A stretch of DNA of 27,271 bases. It comes from Ichthyophonus hoferi (Eukaryota; Opisthokonta; Ichthyosporea; Ichthyophonida; Ichthyophonidae). This document shows, one piece after another, positions 11,688 through 21,050 of this stretch. The DNA lies in the NCBI GenBank assembly GCA_002751075.1, contig NAOQ01000237.1, positions 73,361 through 100,631 of the forward strand, in the 5' to 3' direction. The notes under the pieces were generated by a model, which saw only the letters and a program-made list of their open reading frames with translations, searched no databases and was not told where the DNA came from. The position numbers and the translations under genes are program-made. Numbering within the stretch: the stretch's first letter is position 1; each line of letters starts with the position of its first letter.

Positions 11688-11765
11688 AAATAACATTCAC
11701 TTATACAATCCAATAGGTCTATAATAACTCTACCATTATTATAAAATAACCAACGCTATATATGA
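11688..11765 (+). repeat. Dispersed CCAATA-containing repeat, copy 3
   Basis: AATAACATTCACTTATACAA, TCCAATAGGTCTATAATAAC, TCTACCATTATTATAAAATA and a degenerate CCAACGCTAT follow the same order as copies 1 and 2. It is the most diverged copy and starts about 208 bp after copy 2, in the same orientation. Confidence 0.5.
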
Positions 11766-12066
11766 AGGCAAAGATGTATGCTATGTTAAGGTACCAAGCA
11801 AGACATTGTTTCTGTTTTGCTTGGTGCTCTAAAATTGCAAGGACCTTGGGAGTCATGAGAACACGAAATGTAATTAGAGATCATAATGAATAACATGATA
11901 ATTTGCAATCACAATTTCCAATTTGAAAAAATTGTTGTCAACATAATTTACCAATATAATACTAAAATATGGCATGCTATTACATATAGAGCACACACTA
12001 CTATGTATAGAGCATATAACTGTATGTATCACACATACACGTAACCAAGTACAACTTACACTCTCC

Positions 12067-12077
12067 TATATAAAAAG
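12067..12077 (+). promoter_or_regulatory. TATA-like element upstream of tRNA-Lys
   Basis: TATATAAAAAG lies 23 to 33 bases before the mature tRNA 5' end. In some fungi, such as fission yeast, and in other eukaryotes, tRNA genes use an upstream TATA element as well as the internal A and B boxes. The placement fits TFIIIB binding, but in an AT-rich genome it could be chance. Confidence 0.4.
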
Positions 12078-12099
12078 TACATATTGTTTATTAGCAACT

Positions 12100-12172
12100 T
12101 CCTGGCTAGCTCAGTTGGTAGAGCGCGCGACTTTTAATCGCGCGGTCGTGGGTTCGAGCCCCACGTCGGGAG
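12100..12172 (+). tRNA. tRNA-Lys (anticodon UUU)
   Basis: This is a complete, intronless cloverleaf. The acceptor stem TCCTGGC pairs with GTCGGGA (two G-U pairs) and the discriminator is G at 12172. The D arm is GCTC AGTTGGTA GAGC. The anticodon stem CGCGA/TCGCG encloses the loop CTTTTAA with UUU at 12133-12135. The variable loop has five bases, and the T arm is GTGGG TTCGAGC CCCAC. A box (TAGCTCAGTTGG) and B box (GGTTCGAGCCC) are intact. U36 and A37 are as required for t6A and ms2t6A modification. The U1-A72 pair and overall look resemble yeast tRNA-Lys more than the animal G1-C72 form. No CCA is encoded, as expected for a nuclear gene. Confidence 0.96.
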
Positions 12173-12176
12173 TGTA

Positions 12177-12183
12177 TTTTTTT
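12177..12183 (+). terminator. RNA polymerase III T-run terminator
   Basis: Seven T residues begin four bases after the discriminator base of the tRNA gene, the usual position for Pol III termination. Confidence 0.85.
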
Positions 12184-12868
12184 CAAACATTATTATTGGG
12201 TTTCGTTTAGTTGAAAACTTTCAGACGCGCACTTTATAAAGTTGTCGAGCAGGTGATACTTGTTGAAAATAATGCTTTGATAAAGTAGCTTAAGGATAAT
12301 GCATTTTTTCAACGATGGTGAAAAAGACTAAAACGATCGTGTCCTTTTTTATCTTTAAAAAATATATATTATAATTGGTTTGGAGTAGAGATGGAAAAGT
12401 GATTTTAATTATTCACGCTTGATGATAATAGGGCTAATCGGCGATTGTAATTTCTAGTCACTAATTGATGGTCTATTATGGTTGGCTATAATTGATAGTT
12501 AATTAAAAAAGCGGTTAACGTCACTATAGATCTTAATTGGAGCACTGAATTGGCTCATTTCATAAAAGACGACCCGAATGACAAAAAAGACATGCATCGC
12601 CAAAACATTTGTATTTTTAAGTAAACTAATATCCTTATATATTCTAAGATATATTACCTCAAAATATAAATAACTATTACTATAATGCACTTATTTAATA
12701 TTTTATAAAGGATAATATTAAATATTAATAAATATTTATTGTATGTATATTATCTTAGAGTTTATATGAATTAACCATAATATGTAAATTGTATTCGAGC
12801 CACACGATCCGTTTGCGCCGAAATGCCAACATTTTTGACTAGATCTAAATTCAAGTTTAACTAACCCT

Positions 12869-12931
12869 ATTGGTTACATAATCCATCAACCAATAATAGC
12901 AGTCGCAATCTCGGCCTTATCGTGAGCCAAT
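12869..12931. promoter_or_regulatory. CCAAT-box group upstream of uL4m
   Basis: Three CCAAT pentamers sit within 63 bp: ATTGG at 12869, CCAAT at 12890 and CCAAT at 12927. The local sequence is GC-richer than its surroundings (CAGTCGCAATCTCGGCC, CGCGATGTC). It lies about 470 bp before the proposed uL4m start. A similar arrangement precedes the Ysc84-like gene, so these may be NF-Y-type promoters. Confidence 0.4.
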
Positions 12932-12963
12932 CGCGATGTCATATCGAGGTTGTTTACATTTTG

Positions 12964-13056
12964 AAATAAAATAAAATAAAATATAATATAATATAATATA
13001 ATATAATATAATATAATATAATATAATATAATATAATATAATATAGTATAATAAAA
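12964..13056. repeat. Pentanucleotide repeat, AAATA then TATAA units
   Basis: Four AAATA-type units grade into about 14 near-perfect TATAA-type units, then decay at the right edge. The same TATAA unit recurs in uL4m intron 2 at 14402-14450. Confidence 0.9.
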
Positions 13057-13400
13057 TATAATTTAATATGTATAATGTAATAACATACATATATATAGTA
13101 GAATATAATATAATATAATAGAGTATACATTTAGGTAATACAGGTGCACATTTATATCAAAACAGCACACGCATAGATTTATAAATATTCTACCAAAATA
13201 TGTTGTATTATTTTACTACACTATAATAAGTAGTATGATATGATATATGATAATATAATATAACTTTACAATCTATAGTGTATTATATTATATATTATAT
13301 ATTTCTATAATTTACATTAAATCATTTAAAAATTTGAATTTAAGTTTAAATTTTATGCTCTATATTATAAATTATAAACCGTTCAATATACCAAAACATT

Positions 13401-13541
13401 ATGTTTCAACAAAAATTATCCCTCTATTCCTCTCTTTTATCTTCTCTCCCATCCTTTCCTCCACTCTATATACCCTATGTACATACTATAAACACATTTA
13501 CTGCAACGTCACTACAACGGAGTGTACGTATACAGGTATGC

Positions 13542-13592
<51 letters not shown>

Positions 13593-14122
13593 CATGTTTG
13601 TATAATATGTATGTATGTATATATGTATGTATGTATGTATGTATGCATGTATGTATATATGTATGTATGTATGTATATATGTAAGTATGTATGTATATAT
13701 GTATATATGGATGTATGTATTTACATATTTATATATGTATGTATATATGTATGTATGTATGTATACAGGAATGCATGTATGTATGTATGCGTTATATACT
13801 ATTATTATGATAGGATATTATATTACTTAAAATTATGACATATTTTATTCTATTGAGTGTGTTATAATATATTATATGCTATATCCTATACGCAATACAA
13901 TAATATATTATTGTTATTGCTATGATAGAGTACCACATCATGTATTATTATGTACTAGTATATAGTAGATATATTGTACGATATACTATATATTATTAGG
14001 AAATACATATTTATATTACATATTTTCATAAAATACATACATACATACATAATTACATACATACATAAATGCATACATATATACAAGAATATACATACTT
14101 ACAAGAATACATATATATAAAT

Positions 14123-14153
<31 letters not shown>

Positions 14154-17019
14154 CATATATATATACATACATACATATGTGTATGTATACATTTTTTTCC
14201 TTTTACTCTCTCCCCCCCTCCTCCTCATCCAATCGTAATCTGTTTTTACAGTCCGTCTTTAAAAGATGGGCCCACCGTAAAGTCACATCCTATATAAACA
14301 TAGATCAAGGACCTTTTAAAGGTAGGATATCACTGGAATATTAGAATATGGGATAAGATAGGACAGGATAGAGTAGGGTATGGTGCGACAGAGTTTATTA
14401 CAAAATATAATATAATATAATATAATATAATATAACATAACATAATATATTGACCAATAATATATCAAAATATCATATATCATATCATATTATAATTCAA
14501 TCCACTATAATGTCATATACTATTAAATGATATACCGCAATATACTATAATTTACTATACTGTAATGTAAAATGATACACTATACATAGTATGAAGACAA
14601 AATAACATAACACTATTCGCATTATTTCCTTATATAGAACCGGATCGGGAGGCCTGGATTACCCAATTGGATGGTACCAAAATAGGAATGACGTCATTAA
14701 GTGGTTACATTTTTGCTTCACGTAAGTGATTGGTCTTTATAGATTGGGTTCATAGGAGTATAGGATAGGAGGATAGTATAGTAGTTTAGTAGTTTAATGG
14801 TATAATAGTATAGCACTATAGTAGTTTATACATACTCTTAATTTTTTAATGCAGCTCCCCGATTGGATTTCATCCATAGAGTTATCGTTTGGCAATTGGC
14901 TAGAAGGAGGGCTGGTACGGCATGTACAAAGACTAGAGCGTAGGTTATATATATTATATTATAGTGTATTATTGTAGTGTATTGTATTGCATTGTATTTT
15001 ATTGCGTTGTATTTTACTGCACTGTATTGCATTATATTGTATTGTCTTGTCTTGTATTGTATTATATTGTTTTATATTATATTATATATTATATTGGTAT
15101 TTCACTACATATGGCATTTAATTTTATTATGCATGATATGGCCAGTTATTAATATTTGTCAAGTAAATTATATATAAAGCTATGAAAAGTTTAAAATTAT
15201 CTAGATGTACATATATATACATGAAAATTTTAAAATGTGCCAATCACCATATATAAAATTATATAATCTTAATTGAAACACTTAATATTTTCATGCATCT
15301 ACCTTATTGGTCTTGCCATATATGGGAGTTTGAGGGTAAGCTACTTTAAATGTGTTTAAAATTTATAGTGTTTCTCTAATAAGTTTATCTCTCCATACTA
15401 TACAGGTTAGGTTTATGTATTGTTTATAATTTAATGCACTATTATCATTGGGTTATTATACATGCATTCTAGAAACTAGGTATTTAAAGCATAGATAAAC
15501 TTTTAATACATTATATAATTGATATATAGACCAATAAGATTAGGGGCACTACGGTTCTAAAAGTGGATTAAAATCTAATAGAAAATAATAAAAAATACAT
15601 GCATCTGATTGGTCTGTATATACAGTGAGGTGAGAGGCGGAGGTAGGAAAGCATTTCAACAAAAGGGAAGAGGGAGAGCTAGACATGGATCAATTCGAGC
15701 TCCTAATTTTAAAGGGGGTAAGAGAGAGATTTAGTTGGCTAATTAAAATTATAGATATTATAGTTCATTATGGTTAATTATAATTAATTGGGGTTTTTTA
15801 ATTGTTTGTAAAAGGGCTGTTAGTTACTCTTAGTTTTATGGGTATATGTTATATTTTTAGTTGTTATATGTATTATGTGCATAACGTATGTATATTAATA
15901 ATTTAAAAAACAAAAGTATTAATAACAATACTATATTGTACATACCATATTATCATAGGAATACCCTATATTATTCTATTATTATACTATTATACTACTA
16001 TATTATTATATTATTATACTATTATATTGTTATACTATCATACTATTATACTATTATACTATTATACTATTATACTATTATACTATTATACTATTATACT
16101 ATTATTGTAGACAAACACAGAACCATCAAGACCCCAACTAAACCTATCTCTTTCTCTTTTTCCCTTTCCCCTCCCTCTAGGGGGTGTTGTTTTTGGCCCC
16201 AAACCCAAGAACTATGACTATAATTTTCCTCGTTCTATGAGATTATTGGGTTTAAGAACGGCTCTTAGCGTTAAATTTGCCCAAGGAGATCTTACTATAG
16301 TAGATAAGTTAGGAGCTGAGTCAATAAAGACTAAGTACTTTGAAGAGACTTTGAGAAAGGTAGGTGGAATGGTTATAGTTATAGTTACAGTTATAGTTAC
16401 CAGTATTATAATGCTTAATTTGGGGTTAATTAGGAGTTAAATAGGGGTTCATTGGCAATTAGTGGTGGTCAGTTTTATTGGGTAATAATCATATAGATGC
16501 ATTAATAATTAAATAATAGGTTATTCCTTTATTTCAATTAGATACTAAACACACACTATTGACTACAGAGAGGTATTGTAGATGATTTAACTGTCCTTAT
16601 GATTGGAGGAGCGAGTATAACTGATAATGTTCAAGAATTATCATTGGAAATAGATCATTTTCAAGCAATGCCCTATAAAGGTAGGTAGGTAGGTAGGAGT
16701 TAGGTATATAACGTTATATTATAGGATATATATAGATAGAATGGGTAGAATGATGCCATATAATAGAATATATTATAATTTAGTATCCTACAGAATATAT
16801 CATATAACATTATATAACTTATATATTATGTCATGTTTCATTATGCTATTATATACCCATACCTTACTATCAAATATATTACCTTATTCCATTACCTAAC
16901 TCTTTCCTTATATAGGTATCAATGTCTATGATGTCATGATATACAAGAAACTAGTTCTTACACTAGATGCCCTACGTTATCTGGAAAATGTATTATTCAA
17001 CCCTATATACCGTAAATAA
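13401..17019 (+). CDS. MRPL4: Mitochondrial large-subunit ribosomal protein uL4m
   Basis: This is a structural protein of the mitochondrial large ribosomal subunit; family members line the exit tunnel. Exons in my model are 13401-13535, 14252-14321, 14638-14721, 14855-14939, 15626-15717, 16181-16359, 16569-16680, 16916-17019. All phases agree and give 286 aa. Family landmarks are [68 protein letters not shown] and a final GINVYDVM...LVLTLDAL. The core reads close to animal MRPL4. Exon 1 would encode a Ser/Leu-rich, Arg-ending leader like a mitochondrial presequence, but its ATG precedes a pyrimidine-rich stretch that resembles leaders elsewhere in the window. I therefore trust exon 1 less (about 0.5) than exons 2-8. 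AATAAA at 17035-17040 is a possible polyadenylation signal. Confidence 0.92.
13541..13792 (+). repeat. (TATG)n-rich tract after the uL4m intron-1 donor
   Basis: A TA run is followed by about 220 bp of interrupted TATG/TGTA units. The tract begins just inside the proposed GTATGC donor at 13536. Open frames through it encode only Met/Tyr/Val/Cys/Ile repeats and are not genes. Confidence 0.95.
14032..14190 (+). repeat. (CATA)n-rich tract before the uL4m exon-2 acceptor
   Basis: ACATACAT-type units with a central TA run are the reverse-complement motif of the tract at 13541-13792. They end about 60 bp before the exon-2 acceptor. Both tracts lie in the same intron, so its RNA could fold back on itself. 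Confidence 0.95.
14402..14450. repeat. TATAA pentanucleotide repeat in uL4m intron 2
   Basis: About seven TATAA-type units are followed by CATAA variants. The unit is the same as in the longer tract at 12964-13056. Confidence 0.85.
14950..15095. repeat. Degenerate TATTG-type repeat in uL4m intron 4
   Basis: Interrupted TATTG/TGTAT pentamers (GTATTGTATTGCATTGTAT and similar) fill the first part of intron 4 and grade into TATAT at the end. Short Tyr/Ile/Val/Cys-rich frames crossing it are repeat translations. Confidence 0.8.
15967..16108. repeat. TATACTAT octanucleotide repeat in uL4m intron 5
   Basis: The right half is an almost perfect array of the 8-base unit TATACTAT, while the left half is degenerate. 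It lies about 75 bp before the exon-6 acceptor. Confidence 0.85.
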
Positions 17020-17836
17020 CTAGGGGAAAAATGAAATAAAAAAGGGAATACATTGCAATACATTGCTAATAGGGTGTCATTTAGAGAAAAATGGGTTTAT
17101 ATTGTTGGGACCAAAGTTCTGTAATGATTATAGGGAGGTGTTACCATTCATGGAATAATTCTCTTGCTCCATATTTGCACAACTCTTGTCTTCTGTTTAT
17201 CTAGTATCTTGGATTCTGATGTGTTTTATATTGCGGTTCAAAAGAGTCTCATTGACTACACATACAGACATCTTAGTTAATCTACCATTGCAGATTATTA
17301 GTGAAAATTACTTGTTATGAAAGTAATGTCATTTGTTATAGTAAAGCTTCTAGTTAGGATTACTCCTGGATGTTAAATTCCTCTTACAAGTTATAATTCC
17401 TAGAATATAAATAAATTTTTGTTTGTACAAGCGGTTCTTTCTACATGCAGAACATTTTTTTTTATTACTCTACTTTCATCAGAAAGAAACTTCCAATTGA
17501 TAATTATATATAGATAGAGAGTTGTTGTCCAAACCATTTCTCCTATTAGTCTATGATTTAGTAGTAAACTGTTGCTAATCCAACTTGCCAAAGGGTGGTT
17601 TCTATATACAGGAACTAATTAGAAATTTATATGTATGCTTTTTAATGTTTTTACCATTACGTCTATATAATAAATTCCCAAAAACAATGATCGAGTTACT
17701 GTTTTCAGTTATTAAATACATGTTAAAAGCTTTTTCAAAAGATTCTCTTACTTTTTTTATTCTTCATATTGAAAATAAAAATAGTATCTGTTGTACCGAG
17801 TTTAATTTGATGTGCAATATTCATATCTTCTGTTAG

Positions 17837-18176
17837 TTGATCCAGATAGTTATTATTGGATAAAGGACAAGCTAAAGCCCTTGTAAGTTTTGCTTATAAT
17901 ACACACAATTGTTTTGAGTTTAGATATATTTAAATATCCTAATATGCAACTTGTACTATGTGAAATGACTGTGATCTAAATTATTGTGAATGTGGACAAG
18001 TACTATACAAGTATTCTTTAAAGTTTCATGTTAAGATCATTATTTATAATCAAGAATAACAATTGCAAGCAATCTCATTAGTCACGACTGTTCCTAATTG
18101 TGTCTTATAATATTATAGTTCTCAAGGTACCTATAATTCCAGAACACCGGGAGCCACTAGAATAATTACGTACTTG
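17837..18176 (+). CDS. Weak candidate: two short phase-matched exon-like segments
   Basis: I do not recognise this. Segment 17837-17882 follows an acceptor-like CTTCTGTTAG, reads DPDSYYWIKDKLKP and ends at GTAAGT with two codon bases left over. Segment 18119-18176 follows TATTATAG, supplies the missing base and reads SQGTYNSRTPGATRIITYL before GTAACC. The base composition is richer in G and C than the surroundings, as in true exons here. A nearby frame ending at 17280-17282 (SSILDSDVFYIAVQKSLID, then a stop) is similarly protein-like. No start and no complete gene could be built. It may be a decayed gene or chance. Confidence 0.2.
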
Positions 18177-18421
18177 GTAACCTAGCATAATATACATCAT
18201 AAGCATTATATTTATTCATATATTATTATTATAGATTACATTTTTCTACATTTAAAGAAGTTAACAAGTAGGTGTATTAGCTTAATAACTTCATTAGACA
18301 TTCCTATCAGTAGAAATATAAAAAAACTATTGTATTGCTTTATGTTCAATGAACATGGACTTGAATCAATCAAGAGAACAACATCACATATAATACAGAG
18401 AAAGTTATGCTATATGAGTTT

Positions 18422-18436
18422 AGGCGCTTGGCGCCT
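18422..18436. repeat. GC-rich hairpin AGGCGC-TTG-GCGCCT
   Basis: A perfect 6-bp GC-rich stem with a three-base loop stands out in AT-rich spacer. No T-run follows. Its role is unknown. Confidence 0.5.
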
Positions 18437-18534
18437 TAACCATAACAGGTGTAAAATGTTTTTAACTGTGCTAGCACTTTTTATAATTTGAAATACATAC
18501 AATATTAGAGAAAGAAAGTATACAAATAAACTAA

Positions 18535-18924
18535 ATGATGGGTTTGTATTTGATCAAAAGTATCAATAATAACTGCCTCAATCTTATTCATCTTAAGTCA
18601 ATTGATTATGTTCCAAGTATCCTGAGAGGAACAAACTATAATGTTCACATATCTTCATCTAGAGTGAACCTTTATTCCAGAGCAAATTGGATTAATCAAT
18701 TTAGGCAAAGCCTCTTTTTCATAAATTATTCTAAAACAAAGAGAATATGCACTCGCCTAACTTATAATGAAAAGATAATGATTAACTACAGAACTGCAAT
18801 AACCAATTCACAAACAACAGAATTGTTCAAACCTTTTTTAAAGACTTGGCATTCAGTTATCACCAAGGGGATGATAGCAAGAAGCCAAATCATTATTATA
18901 ATAGTTCGGCTGGAGCAAGCTTGA
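18535..18924 (+). CDS. Unrecognised 129-codon open frame
   Basis: This is the longest open frame outside the recognised genes and simple repeats. The product would be basic, rich in Asn, Ile, Ser and Thr (for example HISSSRVNLYSRANWINQF), with an Ile-rich C-terminus (SQIIIIIVRL). The final codons run into the left arm of the inverted repeat at 18916. I see no domain motif. From base composition I estimate that a frame this long is expected by chance about 0.1 times in such a window, so it is only weakly notable. It may be part of the element bounded by the arms. Confidence 0.2.
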   Translation: MMGLYLIKSINNNCLNLIHLKSIDYVPSILRGTNYNVHISSSRVNLYSRANWINQFRQSLFFINYSKTKRICTRLTYNEKIMINYRTAITNSQTTELFKPFLKTWHSVITKGMIARSQIIIIIVRLEQA

Positions 18925-20352
18925 CTAGTTGACCTGCTAGTAAAAAATTTGAATGACAAATATCTACCACTTGAGAATCAGAAGACACAATACAAATGGA
19001 TAAATAAAATATATTTCTGGAAAACAATTATCATACATTGCAACTGAAAAACAGTAATTTCCCTATTGTTTTGTGAAGTTATTATATATGCATCGTGGGG
19101 AAACCATCAATAGATGTATGGATGTAGTTCCAATTGGCTTGTAATGTTTTAAAATGCCAATGTGTATTTAATTAAAGTTCTGATTGATTTCTTATTGCTA
19201 ATGTTTTCATTTAAGAATCTGCTTCTTTTATATATTGACAGACAAGAGAGTCCTTTTTAATTTATTAACGTCCCTCTTAGTGTTTGATATGGTCTCTAGG
19301 TAGTCCACGTCTATAGCTTGTTAAGCATTGAAGGAATAGTGTAATCACTTCTCTGATTGAGCAGATTAGAATTGATTGAAAAAGAAGCAGTGATGAGATT
19401 GGTGAATCCAAAAGTAAATTTGAAGTGTGTTTGATCCAAATATATTGTGCTGATAATGTTAACTGTCTTTAGATTGAATGCATTCTGGGACATAGTAATT
19501 AGTAGGAAAATGGTCCTGTAATCTCTTGGGAAGATCATTGAGAGTAGACCTTTCATTTTCAGTAGCTGAGAATACATTGTAGTAAAGAAGTTCAGGCTGG
19601 CCTTGTAGATAATTGTTTAAACCATGATTAGTACCAAAATTAAATATTAAAACAGTTAGCACCTAATGTACCTACCAGGGGGTTTAATAAAACGTAGTGT
19701 ATGGCTCTGTTTTCTATGGCCTACTAAAATAATAATAATAATCAGCTTTCTTTGGCTAGGACCCAAGTTTTCAGTGCTATTAAACGTCTGCTAAGTGTTA
19801 ATGCGCTATACAGTAGTTACATATAATCACTTAGAATGGCTGGTATAATAAACAAATTTTACTTAAATTTAGTCTATTTGTGCACAGTAATAATATATAA
19901 TATTGCTGTGCATATTTATCTATGTAAAATATATGGGGATATATAAGTTCGGTCTTCAAGGAGTTGCTTCTGGCCATATGTTCATTAGTGTGGTATCATA
20001 GTGTACAATGACAACTAGCCCAGACCTTAAGACTCGTGATAACCATGTATTAATGATCAGTATGCCATTGTTAATATTTGTGATCATAACATTCTATGGC
20101 TAGGTGGCTTAGTAATACTTCATCGTTAAGTCAAAATTTATAGGAGGAGTAGCCTGGATGACAACTTCCTATTGAACTTAACTGGTAACTATAACTGAAT
20201 GCATAAATGTGATAACAATAATAAAGGATAATCTATCTAAGCAGAGTGACCAGCTTAGTTCCAACAATTTTTTTATATTTTATTTTTTGATTCTCAAGTG
20301 GTAGAAATTCACCGTTCAGGTTCTTTACTAGAAAGCTAACTAGTCAAGCATG
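18916..20352. mobile_element. Possible old DNA element with 65-bp inverted arms
   Basis: The left arm (18916-18980) and right arm (20288-20352) are inverted copies. Read inward from the right arm, both carry TGATTCTCAAGTGGTAGA, then TTTACTAG, then AACTAGTCAAGC. I count 13 mismatches over 65 ungapped positions, most of them transitions. A weaker match continues inward past an apparent 20-base gap. The 1.4-kb interior has no recognisable transposase. It may be a decayed non-autonomous DNA transposon, or two independent copies of a dispersed repeat in opposite orientation. Target-site duplications were not evident. Confidence 0.4.
19311..19662 (-). pseudogene. Overlapping minus-strand reading frames, possible gene remnant
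   Basis: Two overlapping frames lie between the inverted arms. One (19662-19459) includes LLYYNVFSATENERSTLND and LPKRLQDHFPTNYYVPECI. The other (19577-19311) includes TIYLDQTHFKFTFGFTNL. Both have protein-like composition, and the second becomes protein-like roughly where the first ends. I do not recognise a family. This could be a decayed coding region carried by the element around it, or chance. Confidence 0.2.
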
Positions 20353-20982
20353 ATACACTTGAGCCATTAGAGGATGCTTTATAGTGCCTGTCGAAATAAT
20401 TCGTTTATTATAAGTGTTAGGCTGTATATTTCATAATCTTTCTTACAAAAACATCTTTCGTTTATTGTTCATGTTGCGTTGTACCTCTAAATATACAGTA
20501 GCGTTTACAACGAGGTTCCAATGGGTTAGATATTAATTAATGACAATTAGTTAATTTCGTTATGCCACTAATTATATTTAAACAGAACTAGATGCTCAGC
20601 GCAGTTTAGTACGTAAATATACCATGATCTAAATAGTGTTGGTTATCTAAAATTTAATCGCACATAGTGGTTGATATAACATGTGTAGCACCCATTAATT
20701 TAACAAATTATGCTGATAACATTTTAGATAGCACTTGAAGTTTACTGACGTCATATTAGGTAGCGTTTAGGTTGAGTACCTTTTAAATGACATGTTTTTT
20801 TAAAGACCTATCACCTGGTCAACTGGTATTGACCATGAACCAACAATCACAGACTTAGGACCTGATTTTATAAGTGTTACATAATAAAATACATAAAAAA
20901 GACTTCATTTTTGTCCGTGTGTTGACTAGACTGAAAACGTACAATCTGAAATGACGTTTTATCTAATTGCAGAACCTCTTCC

Positions 20983-21050
20983 ATTGGTTCAATTTTGACC
21001 AATAATATTGGATTGACATTTATAACCAATCTAATATGTTCTCTGATTGG
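20983..21050. promoter_or_regulatory. Cluster of five CCAAT boxes
   Basis: CCAAT pentamers, counting both orientations, start at 20983, 20999, 21007, 21026 and 21046, that is five in 68 bp. One pair forms the near-palindrome CCAATAATATTGG. Others follow at about 21340, 21398, 21492, 21532 and 21552. CCAAT is the NF-Y/HAP core site. The cluster lies 0.8 to 0.9 kb before the Ysc84-like start and probably belongs to its promoter or to a divergent one. Confidence 0.45.

Larger units (their letters stand above)
9691..12099. other. Spacer between the CBS and tRNA-Lys genes
   Basis: No gene was recognised. The segment includes the CBS 3' end, with a possible AATAAA polyadenylation signal at 9931-9936, about 240 bases after the stop. 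It also holds a perfect hairpin (10539-10567), a second inverted repeat (11600-11632), two copies of the dispersed repeat, and a CCAAT-bearing stretch near 10785-10830. No open frame in it looks like protein. Confidence 0.6.
12184..13400. other. Spacer between tRNA-Lys and uL4m
   Basis: No gene was recognised. After the tRNA there is a small hairpin, TTTTTCA/TGAAAAA, near 12306-12326. The spacer also carries a CCAAT-box group (12869-12931), a long pentanucleotide repeat (12964-13056) and further TA-rich sequence up to the proposed uL4m start. The stretch likely contains the uL4m promoter. Confidence 0.6.

Noticed and set aside
13334-13838. Open frames of 71 to 145 codons on the plus strand
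   Set aside because: Apart from the first 45 codons of the frame at 13401, they only translate the TATG repeat into Met/Tyr/Val/Cys/Ile strings.
14016-14344. Open frames on both strands through the CATA tract
   Set aside because: Repeat translations; only the end of the plus frame (from 14252) is real, as uL4m exon 2.
14838-15177. Tyr/Ile/Val/Cys-rich frames in uL4m intron 4
   Set aside because: They translate the degenerate TATTG repeat; the minus-strand frame is antisense to exon 4.
16237-16440. Stand-alone small gene of 67 codons
   Set aside because: It is the end of uL4m exon 6 plus intron read-through.
20008-20103. 31-codon frame with a hydrophobic second half, resembling a small membrane peptide
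   Set aside because: Too short to separate from chance in AT-rich DNA; no conservation data are available.
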